Source: Acorus gramineus
Lineage: Eukaryota; Streptophyta; Magnoliopsida; Acorales; Acoraceae
Assembly: GCA_030737835.1 (NCBI GenBank)
Contig: CM060856.1
Location: 7,773,245-7,837,244 of the forward strand
Length of the DNA stretch: 64,000 nucleotides
Direction: 5' to 3'
Shown here: positions 35,767-49,600 of the stretch, one piece after another
Layout of the letters: each line of letters opens with the position of its first letter
Position numbering within the stretch: the stretch's first letter is position 1
Position numbers and translations under genes: made by a program
The notes under the pieces: model-generated
Databases searched by the model: none
Told to the model about the DNA's origin: nothing
Seen by the model: the letters and a program-made list of their open reading frames with translations, nothing else

Positions 35767-38700
35767 ATTTTCAACCAAAAAAAAATCTGAATCTTCTCAG
35801 GTCTCAATAACTACAACCTCCTGATCTTTTTATAATCATTAAGGACAGGAAAGTGTGAGCTCTGAACATCACACCAAACTAGTACCTGTTTTTTTTTAAA
35901 AAAAAAAAATTGTTTATTCTTCCCTTCAAACCAAGTTATCAAAATACATCACATGAAAGCTGGAATTAATAGTAGCTTTGTTGGCGATTTTGTTGACTGA
36001 AAGAGACAGAAATTTTTTTTTGGCAAAACTGAAAGAGACAGAATTAAAGAGTGGACAATGTCTTGTGCGAGCAACCTAGAAACAATAGTTGCTTGGATTG
36101 AACAATACAAATATATATGTTGAAGGCCATGAAAACCAGCTGGTGGCATGTCAACCCATGCTACAGTTGTGCATGTATAAAAGCTGAATTAGTTGCCATT
36201 TATATTTTTTTTCTGAAGCATTTCAGCCTTTCGAACTGCCCAAAGTCTTCGGGTAGGACTTGGCACACCAGAGACCAGGTCATAGTGAAGGACTTTTTTT
36301 GACATTATGTGAGTATGGTAGCTGGAGTGAAGGACTTTTGTTGTATGTTATATTAATAAAAATTTTAGGGTCCAATCAGTTACCTTGTAACAATTAAATG
36401 GAGAGAAGAGCAATAGGAGAATATGCAAGAAAAATTCAAAAACTTATTTGTTTATAAAGAATAAATGTATATAATTATGTTAAAATAAGTAAAATAAGTT
36501 GATATTGATATAACTTAATCTATTTTACTAGTATGAGAGAGTGTACATATTAAATCCAATCTTATAAATCAGGGGTACGTCCACTTGTCAAATTATTTTT
36601 TAAATTTTATAAATTTTTATTAATATTTTATTCACTTTTTATCTATAACTTATCCATGGTCAATCAGATAACAAAAACTTCATTATTACGTTTCTCAATA
36701 TGAATAACTAAAATCACAACCAAATAAAAAATGATTTATTCTTTATTTATATTAATAACATTATTTATCCCGAATTAGCCAATATCGCTACTCAAATAGG
36801 GCCATGGGATTTCATCAACCATTGGAACATATAATAAGGGAAAATGATTTGTCCAACTTTGTTTGCGGTTTAATCAATTTTTTTATTTCTTTAAAATATA
36901 TACTTATATAAAGTGCACTCTTTCATAAGAAATGATGTACGTGATCATACTGAATTAAATGCATATATTTACATGTTTTTTTATAATATAGTATATATTA
37001 TGTTAAACGATTTTATATATTACATTAGTAGCGTCGTGATGACTATATTCCAGAGTGTAAAATGGAGTAGACGACCACCACGATTCTCCAATAATGTTAT
37101 GATCTTTTGCTCATGTGAAGTTCATTGTTCTCCTTGACTTCTTATTGTTTGGATAGACTTCTTCTTATCTGTTCTCATAGAGTGAAATTATTAACAAACT
37201 TTGGGGCCGCTTCCACCAAATGACAAAAACACGTACGCGATGGAACACCTAATTAATAAGATGTTAACCAAAACTTTAAATCTTATATATATTATTTGGT
37301 ATTTAAGTTTTGCACCTGGCTCACACATGTAAAAGTTCATTTTCTTGACTAAATATTGTTGTAATAATGTTTTCTAGATATTTATGTTTCTCATTAATTT
37401 TGACTGTAATTTCTAACCTTAAAAAATGGGGTGGTGAAAGGCTAAAAATGTGCTTGGATACACTGGTGTTGCTGTTGTAGAAGAGTACAATAATATTTTT
37501 CAGGATAAGAAAGATGCACGCTACCTCATTTTTATTATCACTTTAATTTGAACTTTGAAGTGTATACCTTTATTTTATATGAAAAATATATGGTAATGAA
37601 TGTGTGTGTGTACATGTGTATATTTATTAAATGACTATATGGATAAAAATAATATTTAAAGTGGAGTTAGATGTAACAATGCTCTTTCTCAAGATTAAAC
37701 TCATCTTCTAAAAGAAGATTTTATAATATCGAGAACATATTTCATATGATTCACATGCATATCGCTGAGTTTCAATGATTTACTCAAAACATGCATTTTT
37801 TTAAGTCACTTTTCCCACAAAAAAAAAAAGAAGGAATAATTTAAGTACACATCTATGGTTTGATCGATATCCAAACACATGTGGTAGGAATTAATCCCCC
37901 TTTTAGATGGATGAATAAGGGTCAAATAAGATGGGAGTAGATTAACATATTTTATTAAGAAAAAGAGAACCCAATAACTATGGTCGAATAAGTAATTAGC
38001 ATATGTAAATAAACTGTGATAGCATTTTCAAGGAAAGCTGGAAACTCATACATTTGACAACCTAAAACAATGCCAAATACAAAAATAATGATGACATGCA
38101 ATAAAAAAAAAGACAGCAAAACAGAAACTTCAATGATAAGGCTAGACGAATCCACTCAAAAACTATAATATAAAAACTACTATTTTTCTCCTCCTTGATT
38201 TCTGTCCTCTCTTTCTAAATCACATCGAAAAGAGATTTATATTAAGATTTTATAAACCATCTAGAACAACTTGTATAATTAGTCTTGTCCAGCAACCTAA
38301 TGGATGTATGCACAAAGATACCACTAGTTGTGCAGCCCTATAGGTTGCCTGGTCTTCCCAAGTGTACATGACATATGTTCCAGTAAGACAAATCCATTTC
38401 AACTTGATCCCAAAAACTAAATAGTTAACAAAAGTCATTAACTCTCCAATAGATATATAGACAAGTGTAAACTTATCTAGTTATTAGGTTGAAGTAGATT
38501 CAAAGTGGATCGAAGGAGACTTCATCATGCGTACTATACAATGCGCATGTGATTATCATGCGTGGTGTGCAGTAAGGCTAACTAAAAATCTTAATTAACA
38601 TGCAAATGCTCAAACTTTAATTTCCCAAGATCAAATTAAAATTAAGAAGCTCAGCAACGCTGCTTCAATGACAAGGTGACTATATAATAAAGGGGAATTT

Positions 38701-39357
38701 GCCTTATAAAACAAAGGGGCCCGAATCACATACGAGATCATGCATGTGATGGTAAAGTAATATTGTTTGATAAAACATCTGAACATGTTGGAGCTGAAAC
38801 TGTATAGTAAGTGGAATTGCGATGTGCCGATGTATGATCGATTGAGCATATATGCCTTCTATCCGTTACTCTTTATAAGGATATTCATCATCGGGCTTCT
38901 TCTTCGAAAAGTATGGGGTCAAACGATAAGACGCAGGTTCAATGTCAGGAAACATGAGAACAATCTCCTACATGTGTTTCAAGAACCATAGTCAATTACA
39001 CATATAATGTTTCAACTTTTAAGTTGTTGCGCATATGGCGAAAGCCTAAAACAGACATGGAATCAAAACAAGAGCATAATCTACTATACATCCATATAAT
39101 AAAATGAAAATAGAGATGAGATACAAAGACTTATATAAACTCACAAACTTTTATGGAGTTTCTCTGTCTTAATTACGTTGCCCCTATGTAGAGATTCATT
39201 ATCATTTGAAGACCTTTCATGCATATTTATAAAGAAATATATTTCTAACAATCTGTTAAAAAATTGTTAACTAATTAAGATTAATTTGACCATAATAATT
39301 TAATTATAAGATATCAAGAGATACCAAGTCTTAATTAGGTCAATTTGATGTCCTCAG

Positions 39358-39401
<44 letters not shown>

Positions 39402-40351
39402 CTTTATCATAGCCATTCCATACGGAATGCGAGACAATTCAACCAACACAAGCAATATTTGCTTTAATTTTTCACATTAACAAATAGAACAATAAAGCTT
39501 TGTCCGTTTTGAACATTGTTTTAAAAAAATTTACATGCAAGAAACTTAAAGGCTTGCAGGCATGCGCGCGCACACACACAAGAAGGTGGCACATCAATAT
39601 ATATGGAATGACTGCGAACGAGAAATTATAATTAATAGAGATCAATAGTACTCCTCACAAAAAGGTATAAAAAAAAGTAAGGAATTGAAGTTATCCGAAA
39701 AGATCACTTAGAAAGTAACTCACTCATATGCTAAAAGACCTAAAGAAATTAATGGAGATGAGTAGAGCTTGATATGGATGGGACCGACGCAGTAGTGACA
39801 CACACCCACACACACACACACACATACGCATGTATGGCTGATTTTGAAAAGTTTGGTCGTCCTTTCTCCAAATTATTGATACAACCCTACCTAATCCGGA
39901 AAATGACCCACAAATGACTTGCCTGGACTTTCAATGCCTGTGATGTGTGAGCCCAACATACCTCTTTATGACTAACACACATATTGTTCAATCCAGTAGT
40001 AATTATGATCGGCATCATCAATTTGTTAATTATGTCAGTGAAAAATCTGTCTCAACATACTCCATCAATACAAAGTATATTCAAATCATTAGGTGGGAAC
40101 TCCAGACTGTGCAACATCCGGAGTTTCCTCAAAAGTTTATAGAACGACTGGAAACTTGTTAGGCCACGACAGGCGGCGTGGCCTTTCCAGCTTTATGATA
40201 TATATAATTCACATAAAAAAAAATATATACAATGTCCATGATAGTGAAAGTCGATGATGAGTAGGGGCCGAACACGCACCGTCCGAATCTCCCTCATCTG
40301 TTCTGGGTCCTAAGGATAATAACCCAACCACCAGCATTAGAATGGGGTGGA
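35767..40351. other. A+T-rich spacer
   Basis: No gene is supported. About 36380-36800 looks like another decayed TIR element (ends near CAAATAGGGCC). CA microsatellite at 39801-39823. Confidence 0.45.
39359..39400. repeat. (TA)n microsatellite
   Basis: About 42 bp of uninterrupted TA repeat. Confidence 0.95.
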
Positions 40352-40356
40352 AAAAC

Positions 40357-40836
40357 TGTTGGGATTTTAATAAATCCCCTAAACCCTATATCTCAAGCAG
40401 ATCAATGAAGAAAAGTATTCAATAATACGTGTACCTGTTGCTATTGCTTTGAGGATTTGAGTGTAGGTCTTCCACCTCCAAGTCCCTCTCTCTTTTACCT
40501 TCTCTCACATAATGATAGGATGGGTATGAGAAAGAGAAATTAGGGTTTGGAGTGGGGATCTCAACCATTTATATAGACAACCCAAAATTTTGTCTTTGCC
40601 CATCATAAGGATTGAAATTACAAATGGGTCCTTAATAGATCTCTACACATAAAAACTGAATCTGTATTCATTTAATGCACGTGTAATTGAACGTGCATAA
40701 GAGATGTGCATTTAACCTTATAAAAAATTAAATCACAATTGAATAGGTATAATCAACACCATTCATTCTTTATTTGACAGTCATCAATGCCTAATAATGT
40801 GATCTATGTAGACCCATCTTAAAAAAATTTCTAACA
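40357..40836 (-). mobile_element. Solo LTR with perfect 5-bp target duplication
   Basis: 480 bp starting TG and ending CA, flanked on both sides by AAAAC (40352-40356 and 40837-40841). On the minus strand it starts TGTTAGAAAT and ends AATCCCAACA. It has a TATATAAA box (40568-40575) and a GA-rich leader (GAGAGAGGGACTTGG). No internal region or second LTR is present, so it arose by LTR-LTR recombination. Copia-type by ends and size. Confidence 0.85.
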
Positions 40837-40841
40837 AAAAC

Positions 40842-41550
40842 AAGTAACAAAAAGTTATCTGACCACAATACCTGCATAATATTGTTTTGTGGTTACATGC
40901 ATTATGTGACAAACCATTTAATTTGAGCTATATATAGATGGGGCTAGCGTGGTGGGTGTCCTTGTTAAATGAAAGTGGTTATTGAAATTTAAAATGGGTC
41001 ACTTCATACACAGAACTTATGTTGTTTTCATTTGAATGCACCCCTCTCCCCTTCTACCCTATAATGGAAAGCCATGGCTGGTTCTGCCAAGCCCCATATA
41101 ATTTTACTATAATCTATCAGGGTTGAATGGATGAGATCCTCAAATCATATCTACATGTAACAATAACAATGTGTCATGAAAAACAATATGTTATGAAAAT
41201 AACACAAAAATACTAGCTTTGATACACCTAATCTCAAAAAATGTCTCTGAGTCATCACTTTTAAAAAAATACAAAAGAAAAATCCATTAAAATACATGCT
41301 GACTTCAAACAAAGAGTATATAATATTTTTAAAACAATTTTAACAACTATTTTTTAAACGAGATGTGTCATTTTTTTAAAAAACAATATGCTTATATATT
41401 ATTACGCGGAATATTTAAAATGGAATCCTATCTGTACTAATTGATCCATCAATTATACAATGGAGTATGGACGAACACTGATGAAATTAGATCTGCTGTA
41501 CGCATGGTGTGAGTCAGAGTCCCCATAAAGGGTGTTTGTCAATCAACCCT
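40842..41550. other. Spacer upstream of the lipase gene
   Basis: A+T-rich; nothing recognised. Confidence 0.4.
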
Positions 41551-41706
41551 TTCAAATGTGTACGTTCGATTTTCGGCGGGTCAAAAGCACAACCCGGGTT
41601 TTCTAATATATATATTTTTAAAAGATTTATTATTATTTGTTTTGCTGACTCTGATAGATCCCGCTTTGGGTCCCGCGCTCGTTCAGTTTTTCCAGTTATA
41701 TCACTC

Positions 41707-41765
41707 TCATCTCTCTCTCTCTCTCTCTAACACAATCATTCTCTCTCTCGCGCGCGCGCGCGCGA
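41707..41765. repeat. CT and CG microsatellites in the lipase promoter
   Basis: (CT)n near 41709-41728 and again at 41742-41750, followed by (CG)n to 41763, just upstream of the TATA box. CT-rich Y-patch-like DNA is common at plant core promoters; the CG run is unusual in this A+T-rich window. Confidence 0.85.
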
Positions 41766-41778
41766 GTCTGAGAGAGAC

Positions 41779-41785
41779 TATAAAA
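41779..41785 (+). promoter_or_regulatory. TATA box of the lipase gene
   Basis: ACTATAAAAAGG lies 56-62 bp upstream of the ATG at 41841, predicting a transcription start near 41810 and a very short leader. An ATG at 41818 opens a 19-codon overlapping upstream frame (41818-41877). It would lie only a few bases from the cap, so it may be skipped. Confidence 0.7.
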
Positions 41786-41840
41786 AGGCCCCCCCAACAC
41801 ACGCTTCCCCGACCACAATGCGGACATCCTCCCATAAAAG

Positions 41841-43067
41841 ATGCGCCTCGCAATCAACCTCTCCCACCATGTCATGACCACCGCCACCACCACAACAACC
41901 CGACTCGCTCATCGGCACCGCCTTGTGACCGCCATATCGACCACGCTCGCCCCTCCCAAACCCACCCAAAGAGTCATCAGAATTGGCAAACAGTGGAGGG
42001 AATACCAAGGCCTCCACAACTGGGAGGGCCTCCTTGACCCCCTCGACGACGCTCTCCGATCCGAGATCCTCCGATACGGCAAATTCGTCGAGGCCGCCTA
42101 CACCGCCTTCGACTTCGACCCCGACTCCCCCACCTACGCCACCTCCCTCCACTCCAGACACTCCCTCCTCGCCAACTCCGGCTTCCCCGACTCCGGCTAC
42201 CGCGTCACCCGCCACCTCCACGCCACCTCCTCTGTCGACCTCCCCGCCTGGGTCGACCGCGCTCCCACCTGGCTCTCCAAGCAGTCAAGCTGGATCGGCT
42301 TCGTCGCCGTCTCCACCGACGAGACCGAGATCGCCCGTCTGGGCCGCCGCGACATCGTCATCGCCTACCGCGGCACCTCCACGTGTCTCGAGTGGCTCGA
42401 GAACGTCCGCACGGGCCTCACGTGCCTCGACCACCACGGCTCGCCGATGGTGGCGAGCGGGTTCTGGAGTCTGTACACCACGCGCGCGCGCGAGTTGGCG
42501 AGCCTGCGCGAGGAGGTGCGGGAGGAGGTGCGGAGGCTGCTGAGCGTGTACAAAGGGGAACCCATCAGCGTGACCGTGACGGGGCACAGCCTGGGAGCGG
42601 CGCTTGGGGTTCTGACGGCGTATGGTGTGGTGCGCGAGTTTGGGGTGCTGACGACGGTGGTGTCGTTCGGGGGGCCGAGGGTGGGGAACGAGAGGTTCGG
42701 GAGAGAGCTGGAGAGGGGAGGAGGGAGGGTGTTAAGGATAGTGAACACGCAGGACGTGATAACGAAGGTGCCCGGGTTCGTGATCGAGGGGGGGAGGGAA
42801 GGGTGGGTGACGAAGTGGTTGAGCGAGACCGGGTGGGTGTACGCGGAGGTTGGGAGGGAGCTTAGGCTGAATAGCAGTGACTCGCCGAGGAAGGACGTGC
42901 GCGCGGGGAACGTCGCGACGTGTCATGAACTTGGGGTGTACCTTCACTTGGTGAACAGTTTTATGAGCTCTAGATGTCCGATACGGGCCACGGCGGACCA
43001 GACCAACCTCGATTTCTTGAACTTGTTCGCTCGGTACAGACAGAGAACGAGAACCCCAGTTGCATGA
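41841..43067 (+). CDS. DAD1-like phospholipase A1 (class I, chloroplast-type)
   Basis: Intronless, 408 codons, in the size range of class I PLA1 proteins. Residues 1-35 are Ser/Thr/Arg-rich and acid-poor, as in a chloroplast transit peptide. The family block QWREYQG..NWEGLLDPLDD (51-70) is followed by RYGKFVEAAYTAFDFDPDSP. The lipase core has GRRDIVIAYRGT (168-179), the nucleophile S250 in GHSLG, D305 in NTQDVITKVPG, and H362 in ATCHELGVYLHLV, a complete Ser-Asp-His triad. Overall it most resembles PLA1-I-beta2 and DAD1-type lipases. These cleave sn-1 acyl chains of plastid glycerolipids and can release linolenic acid for jasmonate synthesis. The upstream ATG at 41818 is out of frame, so 41841 is the start. 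The gene is very G+C-rich, which creates long shadow frames on both strands. The exact substrate is not deducible. Confidence 0.95.
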   Translation: MRLAINLSHHVMTTATTTTTRLAHRHRLVTAISTTLAPPKPTQRVIRIGKQWREYQGLHNWEGLLDPLDDALRSEILRYGKFVEAAYTAFDFDPDSPTYATSLHSRHSLLANSGFPDSGYRVTRHLHATSSVDLPAWVDRAPTWLSKQSSWIGFVAVSTDETEIARLGRRDIVIAYRGTSTCLEWLENVRTGLTCLDHHGSPMVASGFWSLYTTRARELASLREEVREEVRRLLSVYKGEPISVTVTGHSLGAALGVLTAYGVVREFGVLTTVVSFGGPRVGNERFGRELERGGGRVLRIVNTQDVITKVPGFVIEGGREGWVTKWLSETGWVYAEVGRELRLNSSDSPRKDVRAGNVATCHELGVYLHLVNSFMSSRCPIRATADQTNLDFLNLFARYRQRTRTPVA

Positions 43068-46000
43068 TTTTTTTTTTTAATTTGTATATAATGCACGTAG
43101 GGGGAATCACTTTTTTTTTTTTTCTGGGTGGAGAAGTGGAGATCGTCGCCATCCATAGGAAGATTTTTAAAAAAAAAAGAAAGAAAAATATTATTTAATC
43201 CTGAAAAGGGTCACTTTGTTTTCTTATGTTGGGATGGCCGGCTCTGAAGATGTTTGATGTTCTTCTTCAGCTATTATATATGCTGTGAAGAGAAATATGA
43301 AAATATTGAAAGTGCAATTTTAATTGGGACGTGAGGATCTACGGATCAGAGTAGTATGTTTGGGAAGCTAATTTTAGGTATATAAGATGAGATCAGATCA
43401 TGTACTGTCTTATATCTGATGTGGGGGCTCCAACATAGAAATATTTGGGATGCTTAATTATCCAAGATATAATAGTGCATTGCATTCACAGTGGTGCTGT
43501 TGCAGGGTGACGATATGTGCATTACTACCTATATATGCATTGTTTGATTTCTATCATAGATAAGACAATGTGGTATATATATAGAACAAGGTTCACAAAA
43601 TTGTCACCATGAGTGCGGAACGTTGGATCTCACACTAACTTTTTTGATTCTCCAAAACAATATGATGGCCAAAATCTCTCTTCGTATTTGCCTAATGGAC
43701 ATATTGGCCTAATGGATTCATTTGTTTGTAAAAATTAGTATTAGCCAATAAAGAGGCTAACACACACACACACACACAAAATTAGTATTAGCCAATAAAA
43801 AGGCTAACACACACACACACACACACACATACGTGGAAATGTGAGTTGGTCAAATTTTATAAAATTCGACAACACCATGTACATAATTAAATTAATGTCT
43901 AACGGAAAAACTGATCTATAAAATTATTGCATGTATACAAATTAGCTAGTCGATCATCACTTATTGAGACTGGCTATACCCGGTGAGATTCAATCCTTGT
44001 TGTATTTTATCTTCAATTATATTCCTTAAATGTGTTAGTTAAAGATACATTGACATATGCTAGAAAATTTCCACGTTGTTAGAAAACTTCCATCTTCACT
44101 GGTCAAACAATAAAAAGTCCACTTACGTTCATGTATGGTGCTCCAACCTAACTTCTTACATGCAATGATTAAAATGTCAAAGATTCCTATAAATCTATGA
44201 GGGGGGGGGGGGGAAATCTAAGGCATGGTATAGTACGGATATTAGCATGCATGTCAACGATATTAGCATGCATGTCAACCTCTCTTCCTAGAAAGGATTC
44301 ATTGTGCACCGACTTATTAGCTTGCTTGTTATTGGTCTAGCTTCCCTATGACTCGATCAAAACATGCCAAGAGAGATTTTTTTATGATGAAGAAGATGTC
44401 ACCATCACGTGGATCACTAGAATATTAAACACCAACAAATCCATCATTGTTAGATCTTTATTGATTCAAAGACGCGTATATATATGATTGGGAGTTGGAG
44501 AAAAGAAATTAGAGGTTGAGAATATACATGATCTTAGGATTAATCTACAAGTGGGTACCTTGTTTTTTTGTATGCAATCAAACAAGTTGATAACTCTACA
44601 TGTCTATACATTATCATAATCTAGTGTGGGGGGCGATTGATCAGGGTTGTTGATTTGGAGAAAAAAAGGTGTATATCAAAGCCGCAAAAGTGTGTGAAGG
44701 TGATAACTTGTTCAGCAGAGGTATGACCAACACTACAAATGATTCACTTTTATATAGTATATATATTTTATTAGGAAAAAATCCATATAACCCTTTGAAT
44801 AGGATTTCAGTCAGATTTTTCCTATTTTCTTAATGCACTATCATCTATAGATGTCAGAGCCATATTGCACTAATAATGACCCTCTCTTTCATGCATTTGA
44901 AAAATAAAGAAATGCAATTCTGTTTCTTTAAAAGTCAAAACTAAAACCCACATCTAATTAACATAAAGATTAGTGCAATTTACAAAAATAACCCGATGAT
45001 TTTAAAAACATTGACAAAAATAGCACCTCAATTGAAAATTTATAAATTCTAACATTGAATCCGATCAGCGTTGTCACATCACCGTTGATCAATTTTTTAT
45101 TTTTAAAAACATTTGAGGCACTCCTTTGTTTTCATAACATTTATTAAAATTTTATGATTTTTAATGACTAAGATTTTTTAAAAAAATATTTTTGGTTGAT
45201 AAAGGAGAAATCATGGAAGATTCAATTTGGTGAAAAAATATACAGAAAGATATTATTTTTTTTTATATTTCATGGGTGAAGATTTAATATTTTTTTAATA
45301 TAAAAGAGAGTTCTTTATGTCTTGCATATAAAAGGAAGCACAATATATATGATGTCTCTTTTTGTTTTACTAAAAAAAAAAAAAAGTTGTCATATATATA
45401 TATATAATGTCTCTGGAATTAAAAAAAAATCAACGCTCATCAATTCTAGTTTTTACTAATTATATTCAGTCCTCTCCTGTGCTTGTTCTTACAAATTGTC
45501 CTAAAGATTATTATGTGGCTATCACGTAACCACGTAAGATGTGGGATATTATACCACTTGCAAAGGAAAGTTGGTCCCCCTATAATTAATATATCATCTA
45601 CACAGTAGTAATACTAAAAAAGAACTAATAAGTTCGATCTATACACACACACTACTGTTCCCTGGGAGAGGACTATGGCAGATGATGTCTCACAAAGCAT
45701 TATAAGTGTGAAAGATAGTTAATCTCACTTTTCATTATTGACTGGAAAGACAACGATTGATATTGAAACAAAAGCTTAAAGCTTCCCCCACCCCAAAAAG
45801 AAATTAGTGTTTGATGTTAATCACTAACCACCACTTTCTCAATCAGGGAGTCTGTTTATAGGTGAATAGGTGTGGTCCATGGCTTTGCTTATATACACAG
45901 GCGATTAGGTTGGACCCCCTTGTATCAGGTACGGTCATAATCTTGAACCATGTATATCATGTACAACTTATTATATTTTTAATTTTTATATTATGGATGC

Positions 46001-46497
46001 ATTTGTTATTGGTGTACATTTTGGTCCCCATTAGTTGATGCAACGACGAACCCCCATTATAAAACTAGTGTTGTGACATCGAATGGGATTCGCGGGTATG
46101 GATAAGGGTTTAACACGGGTTGTACAATCGAATAAAAGGCTGAGCCAAGAATTTCTCTAAAAAGAGCTTGAAGATAATTACACGAAGTACAAAAAAATAC
46201 GTGTGTGTGTCATATCTCTTATATAAAATTAGAGTCAGTCCTCTAATCTCACCCACCCATGTGTGCCACTACGCTAATTTAAGCATCTGAAATTTTTTTG
46301 ACAGAGATCACACTCGTATCTTGGTTCAACTACTAAAAATGAGTAAAAACACATCACATACTTTGTTGTGGAGTTTTCAGGTTTCACATCTAAAACACAA
46401 AACCTATGTGAAATAAAACAAAGCCAAAGATTTAAATTCGTGCTTGTGTCTTTTAAATTGATTTTCATCTGTATTATTTTGTCATCATGTGACATGA
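43068..46497. other. A+T-rich spacer
   Basis: No gene is supported. It holds a 21-bp tandem repeat (GATATTAGCATGCATGTCAAC, 44238 and 44259), the 43.7-kb repeat listed separately, and a repeat-family fragment at 44774-44806. Confidence 0.45.
43734..43832. repeat. 47-bp tandem duplication with CA microsatellites
   Basis: ATTAGTATTAGCCAATAAA plus AGGCTAA(CA)n is present twice in tandem (starts 43734 and 43781). It probably arose by slippage between the CA runs. Confidence 0.85.
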
Positions 46498-46600
46498 GAT
46501 TTGGACTTTAGAATCCACTTAAACAGCCTGTTCCACTGTGAAATGGGTTGATTTGGACTTTAGAAGTCACTTAAACAGCCTATTCCACTGTGAATGCTAA
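46498..46600. repeat. 52-bp tandem duplication
   Basis: GATTTGGACTTTAGAA..CACTTAAACAGCCT.TTCCACTGTG occurs twice (starts 46498 and 46550) with few substitutions. It is not part of a recognised gene. Confidence 0.85.
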
Positions 46601-49600
46601 GACTATATAATGCGAGTTTATCTGGTCTTCCATAAATTAAATGCTAATTGACCGCAATCATTCTCCTCCCTCCCATGTGAACCATGCAGACTTAATTAAT
46701 TTATATATTTCGATGCAGTTGTAGGCTACAAATTTTTTTATTTTAAAACTTGGCCTTTCAACATCCATGTCAGTGCCCCAGAAAAAAATATATCATAACT
46801 TACGGATACATATATAGAACAATCAATTTTGTTTTATATGTCAGAAGATGAATCACAACAGTGAGACAAATGGAAAATTCAAGGGAAAAAAATACCTCCA
46901 TGTATGATTAATTGATATGGAAGCTTATGCATGTAAGAGTTGAAAAGTTTATGTGATGAGTTTGAAAAAAAAAAAAATGTCTTCGTTATATTGAGGCAAT
47001 GATGTGTGTGCTTGAACAGTATCTAATTTTAAACAGTACATATATATATAGCTCTGGAGAGAAGGCATTTCCAATAAACTATATATATATATATATATAT
47101 CAAGCATAATCCAGTACTGTTGATGAAGTTAATTATTAGGCACATTCACGTGTATGTCATTTAAAAAACTAATTAATACTAAATTTGAAAGAACTAGTGC
47201 TTATAAAATAAGTGGAATCAAGACATTACATGGAATGCATGCAAGTATATATGCAACTAACTTTGACAAGAATATAAGAGGGAATAATGAAATACTGTGT
47301 ATTTAATTTGGGATCAATTATTCATTAGAAAAGTAAAGCTGAAGAGACATCTTTCACAGAATTAAGGCAACAAAAGTATTATGTGACTATCAAATATCTA
47401 TAAAAAAAAATTCTAGTAGGCCAACAATACTTCATGGGTAATAGTGTTTAAATACATGTCTAAACAATCCGAGAATATTGAGATCAAATAGGAAGACTAA
47501 AAATGTTTCGTAGTATATTCATGTCAAAAGTTAGATATTAATATAGTGCAAGATAAACGAAATGACCATACATCATTGAAGGATCTGTTGAGGGATATAC
47601 TAAAACATTATTTAATGAACATGTCAACTATAGATGTCTGAAAGGTAATAATTCATGTAATTGATCTTAAATTTTTGGATAAAGACTTTGTTGTTGTTGT
47701 TGTTTATTGTCATGATACTATCAACATTATATTCAATATAATATGTCATTTAATAAATGCCATGAGGCCCATGACCGAATAATACTCATGACGAAACAGA
47801 TAATGCATGGAATTATTGTTACCTTCAATGAAAGAGCCTGAAATATTAAAAAAATTTCAATTCAATAAAAATTAAATGTCCATTTATTTTAAATCAATCT
47901 GGCTTTCCTTCAGCACATATAGATTATGCCTATTTTTTTCCCAGTTCAACGGCCTGTAAAATATTGCAAAAATGCAAAACAGTCCCCCTAGAAGAACAGA
48001 GACACACACCAGTGAACTGCCTTTGATTTGATGTTTCATTTAAACAAGGTAAAGGACAGAGACACACTGCTCAATTAGATCTATCTAATGAGGAAGTGTT
48101 TGGGGTTCGAATCAAAGAAAGAATTAAGAAAAATTATACATCACACAACATATTTACTTGATTCGATAAATTTTTTATATATGTGTCAATTCTTTTATTT
48201 TCTTGTATTATGAATTTCATAAAAGACTACAAACTTACTCTTTGTCAAAATCTTAAGTATGTCTCAGATGACCTCTCAAATGGAAAAGAGTATATGTAGT
48301 AAGGGATGCAACTTTGATAAATTAAACTTGATCAAATTCAATTCACTTGACTTTTGACAAGTTTGATTTGAGATTTTTAACAATTATGTTTCAGCGCACC
48401 TAAATTCAAACCCAAGAAACTTGAACTTGATCCGTTCGGATTTCATTTGGGTTGCGAAATCAGACAACCCAAGTAAACCTGAGTTGAACTATTTAATATA
48501 TGAGATGATATTTGAAATATCCAATTTATTTTATCCTAAAATCTCAATTTTGTAGTTTAATTTTTATGTTCTCTCTCCATCATCCCTCATTTTTTTTATT
48601 TTTATTATATTATTTGATACGACACCAATTATAAAATGGTTAAAATTATCTAATTCACACCATTTTCAAATCAGATGTAAATTCAACCCAACTTGAATCC
48701 AAATTAAAACTCGAACCAAACTCCGACGGCTAGACTCAAGTTAGTATCTTTTAACTATGAGTTGGATTCAGATTGAACTCCAACCCAATCAACCTAACCA
48801 ATTGAGAGAATCAAATTCTCTCGCATAAGGAAGAGTTTACCTCCTCATTGCAGTTTTCCCTTGGTACCCAGACACTAGGATGCATGTTATAACCCAACAA
48901 ATTCCATTTTGCTTAAATTTCGCATAGCCACCATGAATCCAAGAAATTAAATTCTTATCATGATGTGTACCACGTGCAAGGTTACCTTCACATCTAAGTC
49001 CAAGCTTGATTCAAACTTCTCGAATCAAATGAATATGTTATCCTCCATTCATCAATCCACTCGAATCATATGAAATATGTTAGATTTGTTTTTGGAACAT
49101 TAGATTCTTTGTCAAATGACACTCTCACTATCACGATCATGGTGATAGCACTGTATGTTTGTCCAATATCATCAATGTTGAGATAGACATAAATTATAGT
49201 ACTCATCGGGCCCATTCATTCTTCATAATGAACAAGTCGACAAACTGTACCATTGTAATGGATTCTACCTCAAGCTGTAAATAGACCATCTGATTCTGCA
49301 TGCTAGATTCTCTTCTTTTTTTTTTAATTTGAATTCTTCTGCTACTACATATAAGGAAATGGATACTCCCACCACCATTATAGCTGTCTCCACCAATCTA
49401 TTGGCCCCACACCCACACCTACATTTTATGACAATTCTAATTCCACCACTATATATATGTTCAGTTTTATTTGACATTTGATTTGTGGGTTCAAACAATG
49501 AAAGTGAAGAGAGATCACAAATCACAAATGACAATGAAAGAGAGGCATTTTCATTAATTATAAAAGGCTAACCACACTCCCATTATACATGTTGAGTTAG

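Noticed and set aside
41778-42221. 147-codon minus-strand frame and several other long frames over the lipase gene
   Set aside because: They are shadows created by the G+C-rich, stop-poor lipase coding sequence; none has a recognisable domain.
49265-49534. 89-codon minus-strand frame with several cysteines
   Set aside because: A+T-rich context, no recognisable domain and no promoter or splice support.
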